Of a stretch of 64,000 nt of DNA, positions 24,853 to 37,663 are shown piece by piece. The notes below the pieces were generated by a model, which worked only from the letters and a program-made list of their open reading frames with translations, made no database searches and was not told the DNA's origin. Source of the stretch: Paralvinella palmiformis (lineage: Eukaryota; Annelida; Polychaeta; Terebellida; Alvinellidae). The stretch is from the NCBI GenBank assembly GCA_025642065.1, contig JAODUP010000041.1, positions 857,001-921,000 on the forward strand, in the 5' to 3' direction. The stretch's first letter is position 1. Every line of letters starts with the position of its first letter. Made by a program: the position numbers and the translations under genes.

Positions 24853-24921
<69 letters not shown>
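24679..24921. repeat. Compound (TA)n-(GATA)n-(TA)n
   Basis: Interrupted TA, then GATA/TAGA repeats (about 24743-24818), AT-rich linker, then TA 24858-24921. With the two preceding tracts, simple repeats make up a large part of 24.27-24.92 kb. Confidence 0.93.
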
Positions 24922-24923
<2 letters not shown>

Positions 24924-26320
24924 CTTTAATATGAGTTTCAACTGGATCCAGAACGATGATCGTTGGGATCAGGGGGTCCTATCCAATAGGTCGCTATTGT
25001 GTCGGCGTTATGGCTATTCAGAAATACGAACGAATATATTCTACTTTTAATCTAAGAATCAGCTTCAGGCGCTTGACCTAAGACTGTCAAATACTCTATC
25101 AAACTCTTTCATATCTTATGTGTAAACAGGCTTTGGTATGGAATCATTCATCAGGATAGGAAGTCGGCATCATCATGAATGGCCTTCAATAGTAAGACGT
25201 GTCGTGCTTGGTATTGTCTTCTAATTCCATAAGACATCAAATTACTTGCAGGTGATAGATTTGAAACACGTGAGGATTTAGAGCGACTAAGTACGCTAAA
25301 AGGGGAAAAAGAGATTTATTTGTCAATCTTTATTCGTGACATCCAGATAAATCATGATGTTTATATCATCATCATGATGCTTACGATGACAGTGATAACA
25401 GCGAGGAATAGCTACTAGACATCACCTCAATATTAACGTATCATTAACATAAGCTGTTTGTAAAATAGACAGCAACACACACGCTGGAAAAAACACAGCG
25501 TAGATTTATTATTGCTTTATGCCAGCTTTATGCGTGTTTTAATAATAAATGTCATCGATTCTCTTTGAGATGTGATATGTTGTGCTCTCCATAACTGTCA
25601 ACGACCAATACAAATCTGAGAGCTGGGATTCACTCCTATGGTAACAACAAAATAACAAGAGTAGCAATAAAAACAGCAACAACAATAACAACAGCGAGAT
25701 TAGCCACCACCACCACCAACAACAACGACAATAACTTAAAGTATTGTTACCAGCTGGAATCAAACAAATATGTTACATAATGATACCCGGATTATATTAA
25801 TATCTAAAATTGAACTGGAGATGAAAATCGGACATTAAACTCAACCCAGATACAATCCAACAAATAACAAATAAAAACAATAACATTGAAGATTTTTTGT
25901 TGTTGTCTAAATGACATATTTGTCATCTCGTCACGTGACTTGTCTTACTACACTAAATGTCATAAGACTTGAGTCGAAAAAAGGGAGAGTGGATGGTATT
26001 ATTATTATTATTTACATTCGAGTAAAAGTCTGTAGATCTTATGAGATCATGATCCTTTATCCGTCCTCAGACTAATGATGACATTAATTACGTCGATCTG
26101 TTATGTTTATTATGATGAAGGATAACTGTACAGGTATCATAAACATCATCTCTGGCCGACTACCAGCTATAGACTCATCTTCCTCGTCATCTTCCTAACC
26201 ATTGTTTATATCGCAGAAGCCGTAGATTAATGGCTTTGTGTTCTGGAGTATTCTATTTTATCACGTTATCCTACACATCAAGTGTACCTTGACTATGATA
26301 ATGCCTAATCCCTGTACTAG
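24922..26320. other. Spacer
   Basis: A CAA/CAC-rich triplet tract lies at about 25645-25730 (frames over it are Leu/Trp-run artefacts). No gene recognised. Confidence 0.55.
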
Positions 26321-26329
26321 CCCCTAACT

Positions 26330-26378
26330 AGGTGTACCACTGAACTCGATTCCTTTAAGGATATTGGCGTTATAGAAG

Positions 26379-26416
<38 letters not shown>

Positions 26417-26455
26417 GACGACGACTACTACTACTAATACTAATACTACTAATAA
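26330..26455 (+). mobile_element. Possible LINE tail with (TTA)n
   Basis: aaggatattggcgttataga followed by agtttatta and (TTA)n resembles the 3' end of an L2/CR1-group LINE of another subfamily. The microsatellite then degenerates to CGA/CTA triplets. Only a few tens of bp, so tentative. Confidence 0.35.
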
Positions 26456-26934
26456 TTAGTTTCAGTTTTAGTTCTAGACCTGACCGTACCATTCAGGATC
26501 ATTGCTTCGACTTTTCACATACATGACAAACGTTCTTCACATCCGTAAAGTCGCCCAAACATGACTTAACATCCGGAAACCCGTTTCAACAAAGTACAAC
26601 TCGGCGACCTTTAACCTTTTTCATGTGTAAAATTATTAATATTATTTATTTATCTATTGACATATTAACTAGTTTCAGGTACATCTCTTCATAATTTATA
26701 TTTATTACAATTATATATAAACATAAATCACGGGTAACATCTCTCTATATTTGTGTAATATCCAGAACATGAGATAGTTCCAATATTACGCTATCTTATT
26801 GCTAACCGTATCCTTCTACTTCGTTCTCTTGTTGTTGTCTAATTGTCAGTTATAAACGGATGATCCAGAATTATATTCACCTACTGGATACGTGGTTAGC
26901 AGAAGAATGAAACACATCATAGAAGTCGGGTCAT
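26456..26934. other. AT-rich spacer
   Basis: No features recognised. Confidence 0.5.
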
Positions 26935-26939
26935 ACCTG

Positions 26940-27070
26940 GCACATATGATTCAAGGGCGTCCACATAGGGGAACACCCGAAAAGTATAGGTTTGAGCAGG
27001 ATTCTAACTCGGAGTCAGATGTTTGCGGCGCAGTACTCTTATCCATGCGCTAATGGAGAGACCAGTCGAA
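26940..27070 (-). mobile_element. Second tRNA-derived SINE family, decayed copy
   Basis: On minus: ctggtctctccattagcgca, then a B-box-like gagttagaatcctgctc, then a body that lines up by eye with the copy at 27545-27675 (…cgggtgttcc…atgtggac…). The order of A-box-like then B-box-like sequence suggests a tRNA origin. Confidence 0.5.
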
Positions 27071-27544
27071 GTTCTCGAAATCTGTTCCATTTTACGTTGA
27101 CTTACTCCATCACTGTTTAATCAACCATTCTTGGTTAATCCGTTTCAGGGCAACACAAACAAGAAGACAATCAGTTAGACGAACAATGTCAACAAATATT
27201 AGTCACTTCAGGCGAGAAATAACTTAGACACACAGCCAGATGGTTATATTTTATGTTGTTCTGGAGATGAGTACAGATAAAATGTAAATATGACTCAGTG
27301 ATTCTGTGAACTGACATAAAAATAGTCCCCACTCTGATCTAAACCTTCGTAAGTTTATTACAACTCGTCAGCAATCTCGACTGGAAACCAACGACCAAAA
27401 CTTTTATAATTTGATTACAAATTCCGAAACATAATTTATCGACTGTAATCTTTTAATAAATAGTAATTGGTTTTGAGGATACTATACCGTATAATGATGA
27501 CTGGGTGACAGTTTTTTGTTTTGCTTAGTTTGATCACGCCTGCG

Positions 27545-27675
27545 ATTTATAATAGAGGAGTGTCTCCTTATGGAAACATCCCATAAATACAGGTATTAGC
27601 CGGATTTGAACCTACAACCTGTAGGTATATAACACGACGCTCTAAACACTGCACTACTGGAAAGCCATCACTTCA
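27545..27675 (-). mobile_element. Second tRNA-derived SINE family, better-preserved copy
   Basis: On minus: gatggctttccagtagtgca, gtgtttagagcgtcg (A-box area), then aggttcaaatccggc (B-box), then a body containing gggatgtttccataaggaga. Distinct in body sequence from the (ATC)n-tailed SINE at 3254. Confidence 0.6.
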
Positions 27676-28211
27676 AAAATATAGAATTGTTTACGATTTT
27701 CCTTTTTTATCAGATGAGGAATACTCTTTGTACCCTCCATCTGTTTAGACTGTTAGTCTTGTCTGTTATATAAATGGTATTTTGTCGACACGAAACATCA
27801 ACATCTATAATACACATGATAAACACTCTTCAGACTATAGGCTTTAATTTATTACACACATAGCAACTAGCTTTATATCTAACAACATAGACTATACTAG
27901 TCCAGAATGACCAAGACCGAGAGTTATAACGTGTCGAGTTGTCCTCAATATTGGAAGGTGTAATGTGGGCGAGTCATAATAGGCCGAATGATCGGTGTAG
28001 TTATGTGTTATAATTAATGTAGCTTCTAGTATTATAAATATGATAATCAGCCTCATAAATAAACAGGTTTCTTTTTATTCACTGAAAGCCACCAGGTTCT
28101 AATCTCAGAGTTAACATGTATCTGAATAATGTTATATGTGATAATCTGATATCGCTAGAGTCTCCCATTATGAGCCAGGTATGACTAGTGTTCGGGTGTG
28201 TTTCTTTTGGT

Positions 28212-28212
<1 letters not shown>
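27676..28212. other. AT-rich spacer
   Basis: No features recognised. Confidence 0.5.

Positions 28213-28242
<30 letters not shown>
28213..28242. repeat. (TA)n microsatellite, short
   Basis: 30-bp TA tract. Confidence 0.95.
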
Positions 28243-28246
<4 letters not shown>

Positions 28247-29387
28247 AGAATTGATGAGGTAATACTCAGGTGTTCTTAGCTATCTTTTACCTTTGTATTT
28301 ATCATTTTACTATATATTCCAATCTGGTGGACACAGATTATTAACCATTCTGTAATTTACCGATGTCTAGGTATAATTATAATCCTATAACTGAGGTCGG
28401 TGACATCAAAAGAGCCTGATTTATAAACACATCTATGACGCAATGATAAGAAGGGTCAGGGTTATTTAAAAGAAGCAACTCATTTTTGCCGACAACGAAT
28501 GAAGATGAGTTCTAAACCTTTGAGTCGATTAAAAGTGAAACGTTAAACATATTTCAGTTTAGGAGTAGATTACACTTTTGTGTAAGGTAATGTCTGTAAT
28601 ACTGAACATAATTATTTCTTTAGCCGATAAATAAATATTATGCATTAAGAATATATATTATAAACTTTATTAAATTGGCCGGAGCCGTTCCCTTTCCTTG
28701 TAGATTAAACAACAAATGAATTAATTAGGCATAATAAAGACATTAATCATTTTAATAATTCTCACATATCTGGTAGCCTGGTACATCAATAGATATTATC
28801 ACATAAAGGTTTAAAAACTATTTACATTAAACTATCACAATCATCGTTTTCTTCCCCGAACTATAATTTAATGGTGCTCACATTTAACACTTGAACAATT
28901 ATTGACGTAATGCTGTATATGACACGCATTTACTATGATACAATTGTTCTCTGTTACAAATACCTTTATATCACCTAGCTTATACTCCAGTCACTTATTC
29001 GTGCTCTCAGAAATACTCTAGAGTAAAATTATTCAATATCATCTCGCCAAAGCTGATTAGATTAGTCTTTTTTGTTTTTGAAGTGGGCGGCATCAATAAT
29101 TTAAACTCTCTATCACACTTAAGGTTACTATCCTGTCATCATCAACATTCAGAAGATTTTAATGTACAGTTGAAAAGATTGTTACTACGAGATGTGTCTA
29201 TTAATCTGACGAATTTCTTGACAACAAAATATGGAATACGTGTTAGCTCTAAGAGGAAAATATCTCGCATAAAGAAAATGGAAATAAATAACTTAAAACC
29301 TTTTTGTGCTGTAATTTGGTTATCTAAGTAGAAAAAAGCTATAACATATATAAGCAAGTACATGCACACAAACATCCCTCCCCCCAT

Positions 29388-29388
<1 letters not shown>
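28243..29388. other. AT-rich spacer
   Basis: An 82-codon plus frame at 29083-29331 (begins MGGINNLNSLSHLRLLSC) is not recognised. No supported gene. Confidence 0.5.
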
Positions 29389-29445
<57 letters not shown>

Positions 29446-29454
29446 CACACACAC

Positions 29455-29499
<45 letters not shown>

Positions 29500-29500
29500 C
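29389..29500. repeat. (CA)n-(TA)n-(TG)n compound microsatellite
   Basis: CA tract (about 29389-29455), TA tract (29458-29487), then GT (29487-29499). The flanking CA and GT arms form a self-complementary, cruciform-capable arrangement. Confidence 0.95.
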
Positions 29501-29540
29501 TCACAACTGATTGATTTGGCAGTGTTTAAAGTTCACTCAG

Positions 29541-29727
29541 GGGGCCCCTCCGTGGCCTAGCGGTAGCGTGTTAGACCACATATCGCTACCACCCGTGTTC
29601 GAATCCCGGTGTGGGCATATCTGAAGACTGTTTCGTCTTTCACTTCGTCTCATTACCTTTGGAGGTAGGTCGGCCCATTTAGCCTACCTTGTGCTCAAAG
29701 GTGGCCGTAAAACATAAATCATCATCA
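29541..29727 (+). mobile_element. tRNA-derived SINE with ~15-bp target-site duplication
   Basis: Head ggggcccctccgtggcctag, B-box cgtgttcgaatcccggtg, body and (ATC)n tail. tttaaagttcactca (29525-29539) is repeated after the tail as tttaaagttcattca (29728-29742), one mismatch. A young-looking copy. Confidence 0.95.
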
Positions 29728-29742
29728 TTTAAAGTTCATTCA

Positions 29743-32041
29743 TACAAGTTATGAAGTCAATCAATCAGATGTGTATGTTTTTAGCGTGGCTGCCGACTAC
29801 AAAAAGCCACTGCGACGCGCTATAAAACGCCAGAAAATTGGTTAAAATCACACATTGAGTTGTGCTCTTTGGAATGCCGAAAATCTTAAATGTTAGAACA
29901 CATGGATTTAAGACAATTGAAATTTATCAAGGTTGTGGATTACAAGGCAATGAATAAGACCAGTGTTTTTAATACTGATCTAGTGCTTCGAAGGCTAATG
30001 GTTATGAGCTCAGCTGCACGAAAAATGGATGCACTTAGGCAATGAAAACTTGGTTTATTATTTTCTGAGCGCACTGGTCTAAATAGATCGTCAGGTTCTG
30101 ATATTTAGACACCATTCCAACACTGCGTCATATTCATCCAAATGACCAAATATCTGATCTGGACTGCTTAAATATCTCCATATAGTTTAATTTACCAGCC
30201 ATAATTTTGAAATGTGAAATTTTACTTGCATTTGGTAAATTACTAACTGGAAAAAATCATATTTAATTTAAAATTTGGTAATTTGTGAATATTCTGAAGA
30301 TCAACTTTGGAGTCATTTGGTGGACATTGTTTAAGAGAAAAGCTATTTATTTTATCATCATTAGGGATAACACATTTAGCCACCGACATAAACACTATTG
30401 TTATATACAGTCTGGACAATTGTCTACCAGAAGCTAATTAGTCGAAGAAGAATATAGCCTAGAGTCCATCTAATTAAATGTTAGGCTAAATCTCAATAGA
30501 ATACCGTCACGCAGCTTTGTTATAAATTATGTTACAAATTAATATTCTGCTCCATCATCCGCCAGATTTAGCACATCATAAGACACCGAATACCAATCAG
30601 ACGACAAAACTGGTCAAATCTACATAATAACATAATTATTATTTAGATATAAACTGAATCCTGATGACTGTAAAGGTCAACGGGTGATGGTATTTGTCCT
30701 ATGACCTTTGTTTCCAAAGAGATTATTGTTGGAAGTTGAAGATAGAGAAGGTTAACGAAGCAAACCTTTAAAGAAAGTCTGTTTTCGAATAATACATCTT
30801 CCAAGTGCACAACATCAATTATACGTCAATTAGAGATATATTATGGATTATGTTTAGCGTTAACGCAAATATTTATTCATTAAATATTCATCACGTATTG
30901 CGAAATAAAAATTAGCCTTGTTCAGTTGAATAACAAGAACTATTGGAATGATTAGAAAAATGTATTACGTTAGTTGCGCAATACGTATCGTCAAAAAACA
31001 ACTAATTTATGTCACAGCGAATTAATCTCATGACATAAATCATCGTATGATTTGCCTACTAATGAGAACATTATCCATGAAGTTACTATATCGTATAATA
31101 CTGTAGAGAAGTCTAGATAATAACTATTTTATATCTACGTAGAAATATTACCATTCAAGTTATGATTTACAAGAATGTTAAGTGCATTAGTAGGTTTGAA
31201 GTACATATTTCAGTATTCAGTGTTGTTGGTTTTATTGCTGCGTCCTGCTTTCTACGTGTAATTTATAAACAGATGATGAACTCGTTTTAATAAATCTTTC
31301 TTCCTGTTTGCTATAAATTGTTTCCGATGTGCATTTTATGGAGAATCATCATGTCCGATGAAACCCTTTTTTGTTTACATCAAAGAATTATGGAAATCAT
31401 GCCAGTGGGTAAGAACAACAAACTTCAATCATATCACCAATCAGACAGTAATCTGATAATTCTCATCTTTCTGTGTTTCTCATGTTATGAGATAGTTAAA
31501 TGAGGTGCCAGATTTAAATTATTCCAGTTATTCATTACCGATAACCTACAAAATTAAATCGAGTATTTGTTTAATTCTTTTACGAAACGCTTTGCCTTTT
31601 GAGGTGGCAGGTAGACTGTTGACATTAGGGCAACACTGGTTCGTATATCCAGAAGTTGAATTGTCGTAAATCATTGTAAATCATATCAGAAATGATTCAA
31701 ATCAGATTCGTTTTGTCTTAAATCGAGGAATTAGATTGCCGCTAACTGTTAAGAAAACACTCTTCTTTAGTAAAGTTAGATTGGACTATATGAATTATGA
31801 GATATCGTACAAGGCCTGGATTACTCTCAATATCAGTAAGATACTTTAATGAAATCCTGTCCATCCCTGTGGTCAAACAAGGCGTAGATTATATTAAATC
31901 ATATTTTTAGGCAAAAGAAAATTCATAGCTGAGTCGTTTCTGCCGATGGATGTTCATTGTTGCATATACTACTAGTTTTATCTCAACCCCATATCACATC
32001 CAAACACGTGCACGCGTATTCGTTGATAGGTTAATGTATAC

Positions 32042-32042
<1 letters not shown>
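29743..32042. other. AT-rich spacer, 2.3 kb, no gene or repeat recognised
   Basis: Only short uninformative frames (for example 31318-31503). Confidence 0.55.

Positions 32043-32131
<89 letters not shown>
32043..32131. repeat. (TA)n microsatellite, ~89 bp
   Basis: Longest TA tract in the window. Confidence 0.97.
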
Positions 32132-32135
<4 letters not shown>

Positions 32136-32449
32136 ATTGATAACTTTATCAATGAAAATGCAATATTATCTGAAGGAAACTAGATGTATTTTGAGTTCGC
32201 AATGCAATGGAATTAAAACGGCAAGTATTTGTATTCAAACAAAAAGATTTAGGATTGTTACAAAGAGGTCAGTTTACCTGGATATGCTAAAAATTGGGTG
32301 TTGTTATTATAATTCTGTAAAAATAAGGAATTTGGTATAAGTGTTGTTATTTTTCTATCAACTTTTTCTTGTTGATAAATTTTAAATATGGATACAGAGT
32401 AAACAAAGATTCTAAGTATCGTATTGTCTTCTATATAAATTATAATATA

Positions 32450-32452
<3 letters not shown>

Positions 32453-32512
<60 letters not shown>
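32453..32512. repeat. (TA)n microsatellite
   Basis: TA tract preceded by degenerate ataatataatatataaat. Confidence 0.95.
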
Positions 32513-32515
<3 letters not shown>

Positions 32516-35001
32516 ATTAAATAAGATGAAAAGATTATGGTTTGTGATTGGTAACTTAAGCAAAAGCACCCACATCATACCTTTATTTCCTTATCTTGTT
32601 TCTGTTCTAATTAGATGTAAATCCAAACACGAAAGAAATCTATTTATTGTAGGGATTAAAAAGACAGAGAGGAGCTGCTTGATAATAACGATTAAATCCG
32701 CACATTTCTAATTATCTATCATTATGCGGAGGGGTAAATTTAATCATATTTGATTATCACAAAGACAATATTAAAATGATTAATTCACTTATTTAATTGC
32801 AAATCAAAGAATATGGTAAACTTTCAAAATAACAATTTATTCCAGGTACAATTCAGGCATATTGAAAATAATAAAAAAATACCGATTTATTTACTCCTTA
32901 AAATGAGCACTTCGAACGTAGACAAAACATTCTTCCTGTTTCTTTTTTTGGAGCAACAGAATAGTCAGGGCTTTATTTATCTTCCGTACAATATAATCCT
33001 ATTATATAATCCTATTTATGAGTAGGTGTAGTTCAAGGTTTGACGTAAATCATTTTAGTTCTGTTTAAAAATCGTATTTTGTTTCTAAGTAGGTATAAAC
33101 CGGGCATATTCCTCAATCTATAAATACAAAGCTACAGCTGTGTATGCTGAAAACGGGAACCAAATTATAATTTGTAGGTAAGCAATGCTCGAATGAGATG
33201 CAATCGAGGTTGTCATTCAAAATTATGTTCGTCCTGATTAGGTGTGAGTAAGGAGGCCATTCACCTTAATGCAACAAACACAGTATAGTATAAGCCGCTA
33301 GATTTACTTCGATAAATAATAACCATACAACCTTTGATTTATCTGTATTAAAAAGGGTGGGTGATTGATGACCTGTCCCTCAGTTGTGTTGACTATATAT
33401 AGGATATCTGAAGCTTAACACAGGTACCTCAACAAATTTACTCTGAATAAGGTTAACCTCCATATTTAAGCCGCGGTTTACAATAGGAACTAACACCGTG
33501 TTCTTTGTGAAGCTATGACACAATATTATACGAGGTCTTTTATAAGTAGTGATCAGCTGCTTAAAGTTCGATTCAGTAAGTCGCATTTAGCTCTCATCAT
33601 AAGCTTAATCATTTGAAGACTAAGATTAGCCGTAATCTTACATTAGAATATTGAATGTTTTATATGTCGGAAGAAGACAACACAACATTTTATTATCGGC
33701 CTCTTATATTAGCTCTTAACTCTATCTCTATCACATCTTCATATGATATTAATTTGAAAAGGTTTGGTATACATCTGAAACATCTTACTACAAATATATA
33801 TGATAATAGGAGTAATACGAAAGAAAATTTCAATAAATGACAGGCAAGCAATATTAAATAGTCTAATTATTTCATGTTTTCTTTCATAATTGTTGTTGAC
33901 AAATGGTCTACCCAGTTGATTATCAATCTGGATAACTGTTTCTGTGAAACAGGAATAGCACGTAACATAATTAGACTTCATTGTTTCATATTGCTGATTT
34001 CTTTATTTTGAATTAACAAAGAAGAATTCGCGGCTTCCATTATGAACCGATACCTTTGATATTAAGCATTCTTAATATTGATTAGTTTGAACGATAAAGT
34101 TGGACAAATCATAGACAAAAGATACCATCATCTGTTCTTTGTAGATTAAATAAAATATAATTATTTGATGAACAGTCGGTGTAATCATACAACTTAGATA
34201 GGATAAGTAAACATTTCAGCGGAATTTTAAGCAACGTGTAGATGATTAAAGACTTCTGAGCCTATGAATGGAGCAGCGTGTTTCTCGTTTCGGGGGTCCA
34301 TATGCTAGTTTATCAGGAACTCGAACAGATCCAGTTAAATATGAGAACGACTCGCGTACAGGAAGTACGGCATATATTGTTATAATGTGTCAAGGATTTG
34401 ATAATATCCATATTCTCAAATATTTATCAGATTATAGCATTATTGAATAATTATGTCAAATGTAAACTAACCCACTATCTTCTTCCATATTTAAAAAATT
34501 AAATAGGAGAACTCCGTCACAAAAACTAATCCGATATGTTTTTGTAAAAAAAGATTACTATCTGCTTAACAAATACGAATAAAATCAGAAATAAACTATT
34601 CGAACTAATATGAAACCTGGTAGAAAAATACAAATATGAGACATTCAGCATCTAATGAGATGGACAATTTCCCCAGAGTAAAATAACACTAATTAGGAAT
34701 AATATAATGTTCATATCCCTGAATATAACTTGATCCTGATTGCTGATTCTACATCTAAATTTCACAGCGTAAAATGTTCTCCCTTATAGATAATAGGTCT
34801 ATCCATAAAATAAATACAAATCTCATAGAAATCGTTCACAGAATCTTTTATACACGATCGACCGTTTCATAATTAACTATTACACCCGTAGATGGCTTGT
34901 GACATTGTGGCTTTGTTATATAAATATATAACCAATCTTCTGTTCAAGTCTTCCTCAACTCGACTATACCCACCAATTGTCATGAGATAGGACACTCTCT
35001 G

Positions 35002-35003
<2 letters not shown>
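32513..35003. other. AT-rich spacer, 2.5 kb
   Basis: Short frames at 32813, 33380, 33739 and 34268 have no recognisable features. No repeats were identified. Confidence 0.55.

Positions 35004-35085
<82 letters not shown>
35004..35085. repeat. (TA)n microsatellite, ~82 bp
   Basis: Long uninterrupted TA tract. Confidence 0.97.
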
Positions 35086-35087
<2 letters not shown>

Positions 35088-35107
35088 AAGTCCAAATGAA
35101 AGAGCGA

Positions 35108-35215
35108 TTGGTCACAAATGTTTAGCGTCTGGGTTCATACCCCGGCAAGGCTATGTTTGAAGGGTGTTTCATCTCCAACTTGGCCTCATTATTTTTGGAG
35201 CAGGCTTATTTACTC
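35108..35215 (+). mobile_element. tRNA-SINE, decayed fragment
   Basis: gtctgggttcataccccggc (B-box) followed by tatgtttgaagggtgtttca and cctcattatttttggag matches the SINE body. The 5' head is lost near the (TA)n tract. Confidence 0.7.
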
Positions 35216-35299
35216 CGCCGTTTGCAAAAAAAGTGACTGCGAAAACAATCGCATATACATTTAATCTCTCTCGACGACCACCATAATAAGCATATTTAT

Positions 35300-35378
35300 C
35301 ACCCCCCCCCAAAAAAAACAAAACAAAAAAAAACAACAACAACAACCCAACAACAAACAAAACAACGACAACAACACA
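35300..35378. repeat. C-run, A-rich and (AAC)n low-complexity tract
   Basis: C10 followed by A/CAA-rich sequence. Confidence 0.9.
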
Positions 35379-35399
35379 AGCTTATTGCCCGATTTAGGC

Positions 35400-35950
35400 G
35401 AACTTACTTCAAATTGGATTGGTCACAGACCGCTCTAATGAGTGGAGCGGCTAAGATAATTAGTATTTACTGCCCAAGAAGATATCTGCCGCCAGATCGA
35501 CGCTCGACCCACAATTCATTCTTTGGCCGTTTGGCCGACACGTTCTTCTCGCCATAGATGATGAGACTGGTGCCAAGGCCGGTGTCAAAGGTGCCATGTC
35601 TACCGGAGAGAAATCTCTCACCCTTGCCAGTCAGCTATCTGGGTACCGAGCATTTGTCTGCTCTCTGAATAACGTATAGCCAATAGTAAATACTATTTGT
35701 CTAATGTCACTCCATCGAGTTCGGGATCGGAAGGTCAAAGACGCCGAAGTAAGGAGAATTGATATATTTCACTTATCGTTCACAACGAATATTCCAGCTA
35801 ATACTCCAGTAACGATACCAGGTCGGTTATTGACCAGCAGGTAATTACCGGATGATGCCTGTCTTAACCCCGTTATTGACCTGAGGAAATGACGTCATTA
35901 TCGTAATGGCGAGGAGGCCATTTTAGAACTAAAATGCCTAACTTCCGGTA
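35400..35950. promoter_or_regulatory. GC-balanced unique patch, candidate conserved/regulatory element
   Basis: Balanced, repeat-free sequence between simple repeats. It contains GATA-type (agataa, gatatc), forkhead-like (gtaaata), a GATA/E-box-like cagctatctg and a perfect TGACGTCA (35890-35897). No long frame. Function is inference. Confidence 0.28.
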
Positions 35951-36043
35951 GATGAGTTATGAATCAATTTTTAGGATAATATAATTGATATTTACCATAC
36001 GTCGATGTGGATGTAATAATAAGCATCTAAGTGAATGTAGCTG

Positions 36044-36107
<64 letters not shown>
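36044..36107. repeat. (TTA)n microsatellite
   Basis: About 64 bp of TTA repeats. No LINE 3' end is recognisable upstream. Confidence 0.95.
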
Positions 36108-36206
36108 GTATCATTTTAATTATCACATTTTAAAAGTCTACGATTTTCTCTTGATATTGAACTGTTTCCAGTGATATAAGTTCAGCATTAGTGTGAGTAA
36201 TATGTT

Positions 36207-36555
36207 TGAGTGAGTGAGTGAGTGAGTAAGTGAGTGAGTGAATAAGTCAGTCAGTCAGTCAGTCAGTCAATCAGTCAATCAGTCAGTCAATCAGTCAGTC
36301 AGTCAGTCAGTCAGTTAGTCATTCAGTCAGTCAATCAGTCAGTCAGTCAGTCAGTCAGTCAGTCAGTCAGTCAGTCAGTCAACCAGTAAGTCAGTCAGTC
36401 AGTCAGTAAGTAAATAACTAAGTAAGTCAGGTAGTCAGTCAGTCAGTTAGTCAGTCAGTCAGTTAGTCAGTCAGCCAGTCAGTCCGTTAGTCAGTCAGCT
36501 AGTCAGTCAATCAGTCAGTCTGTTAGTTATTTAACCAGTTAGTCAATCAGTCAAT
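36207..36555. repeat. (GTGA)n passing into (GTCA)n, ~350 bp
   Basis: GAGT units (36207-36243) switch to GTCA units with frequent T/A/C variants (36247-36553). Same order of units as at 14.4-15.1 kb. Confidence 0.95.
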
Positions 36556-37020
36556 ATCATTAGATGTTCTTTTAAATATTCTTCTGAGAACAACATACGT
36601 TAAAATAATTCTGGGGAAATAGTAGCCTAAACTCCGGGATGAACCACATCCGAAATTTCATTCCATACATTAAAGAATTTGCTCCAGTGCTGGAAGGACG
36701 CTTTCATGAAAAATAACATAATAATTCTGGCCAACAACCTCATCAACCAGCTACACCTTAACATCTGTACGAGTCATCTTAAATTATCTGATATAGGAAG
36801 TTTGTCAAATAATAAAATTTTATTTTTGGTTGAAACACCAAACACTAAAATAACGACGACCAATTTAGTTGTGTCACATTCAACGTAAACTATAACTTGA
36901 AATTATGACTAAACTCTAATCTGGTTATAGTAGTTATGATATGATTGATCTTATACAAGATATTAATAACAATTAACAACAAATATGATATAGCGTTTGG
37001 CCATGAACCTCTAGATGATG
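36556..37020. other. Spacer
   Basis: A 69-codon plus frame at 36679-36888 is unrecognised. No other features. Confidence 0.5.
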
Positions 37021-37021
37021 A

Positions 37022-37175
37022 TAATGATGATGATGATTGATGTTTTACGGCCAATTTTGTGCATATGGTAGGCTAAATGGGCCTTCATAAACCTCTAGAT
37101 CCTGTACTCATATCCCGGATTAGCAATGTCTAAAGGGCGTTTCATCTATCAATTCGCTTCATCACCTTTTGGACG
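37022..37175. mobile_element. Two SINE fragments in opposite orientation
   Basis: 37022-37083 is the SINE tail on minus, from (ATC)n through ggccgtaaaacatcaatc to cccatttagcctaccata. It abuts a plus-oriented SINE fragment at about 37100-37175 (B-box-like tcatatcccggat, then gtctaaagggcgtttcatct, cgcttcatcacctttt). Confidence 0.7.
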
Positions 37176-37390
37176 TTGATGATCCAGTTAACAGTAACAT
37201 GAACATATTCTAACAAACTAAATGTAGGCGTGAGGGGTGGAATAGGCTTTATATTTTACGATGCACTTTAAAACAAATTACAGCAACAATTTACACCTCA
37301 GATATCCCGTCCTTTTTAAACATCAAAATCGTATCAATATTTCTGTTCTAAATTAGACAAGTCTCTCAGATACGTTGTAAATAATTAAAG

Positions 37391-37663
37391 CTCTGTAATT
37401 GAAGGTTATAACTGATGACTGCAATAAGGTGTTTGACATAGTTAGTGTCGTTGTTCAAATGTTTGTCTGTTTGTCTGTTTGTCATGTTAGACTGGACAGA
37501 ACATCACTAACAAACATCGTATCATTGTCGACTCTATAATTGAAGGATACAACTGATGACTGTAATAAGGCATTTGATATAGTTAGTCTTGTTGCTCTAT
37601 TGTTTATCTTTGTGTCAGGTTAAACTGAAAAGAGTATCACTAACAAGCATCTTATCGTTGTCG
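37391..37663 (+). repeat. ~140-bp tandem duplication, two diverged units
   Basis: Unit 1 (37391-37530) begins ctctgtaattgaaggttata and ends aacatcgtatcattgtcg. Unit 2 (37532-37663) begins ctctataattgaaggataca and ends agcatcttatcgttgtcg. Shared inner blocks include actgatgactg, aataagg, atagttagt and atcactaacaa. Unit 1 has a GTTTGTCT expansion. Confidence 0.9.

Noticed and set aside
36207..36555. CRISPR or phage-type direct repeats
   Set aside because: Tetranucleotide slippage repeat, no spacers.
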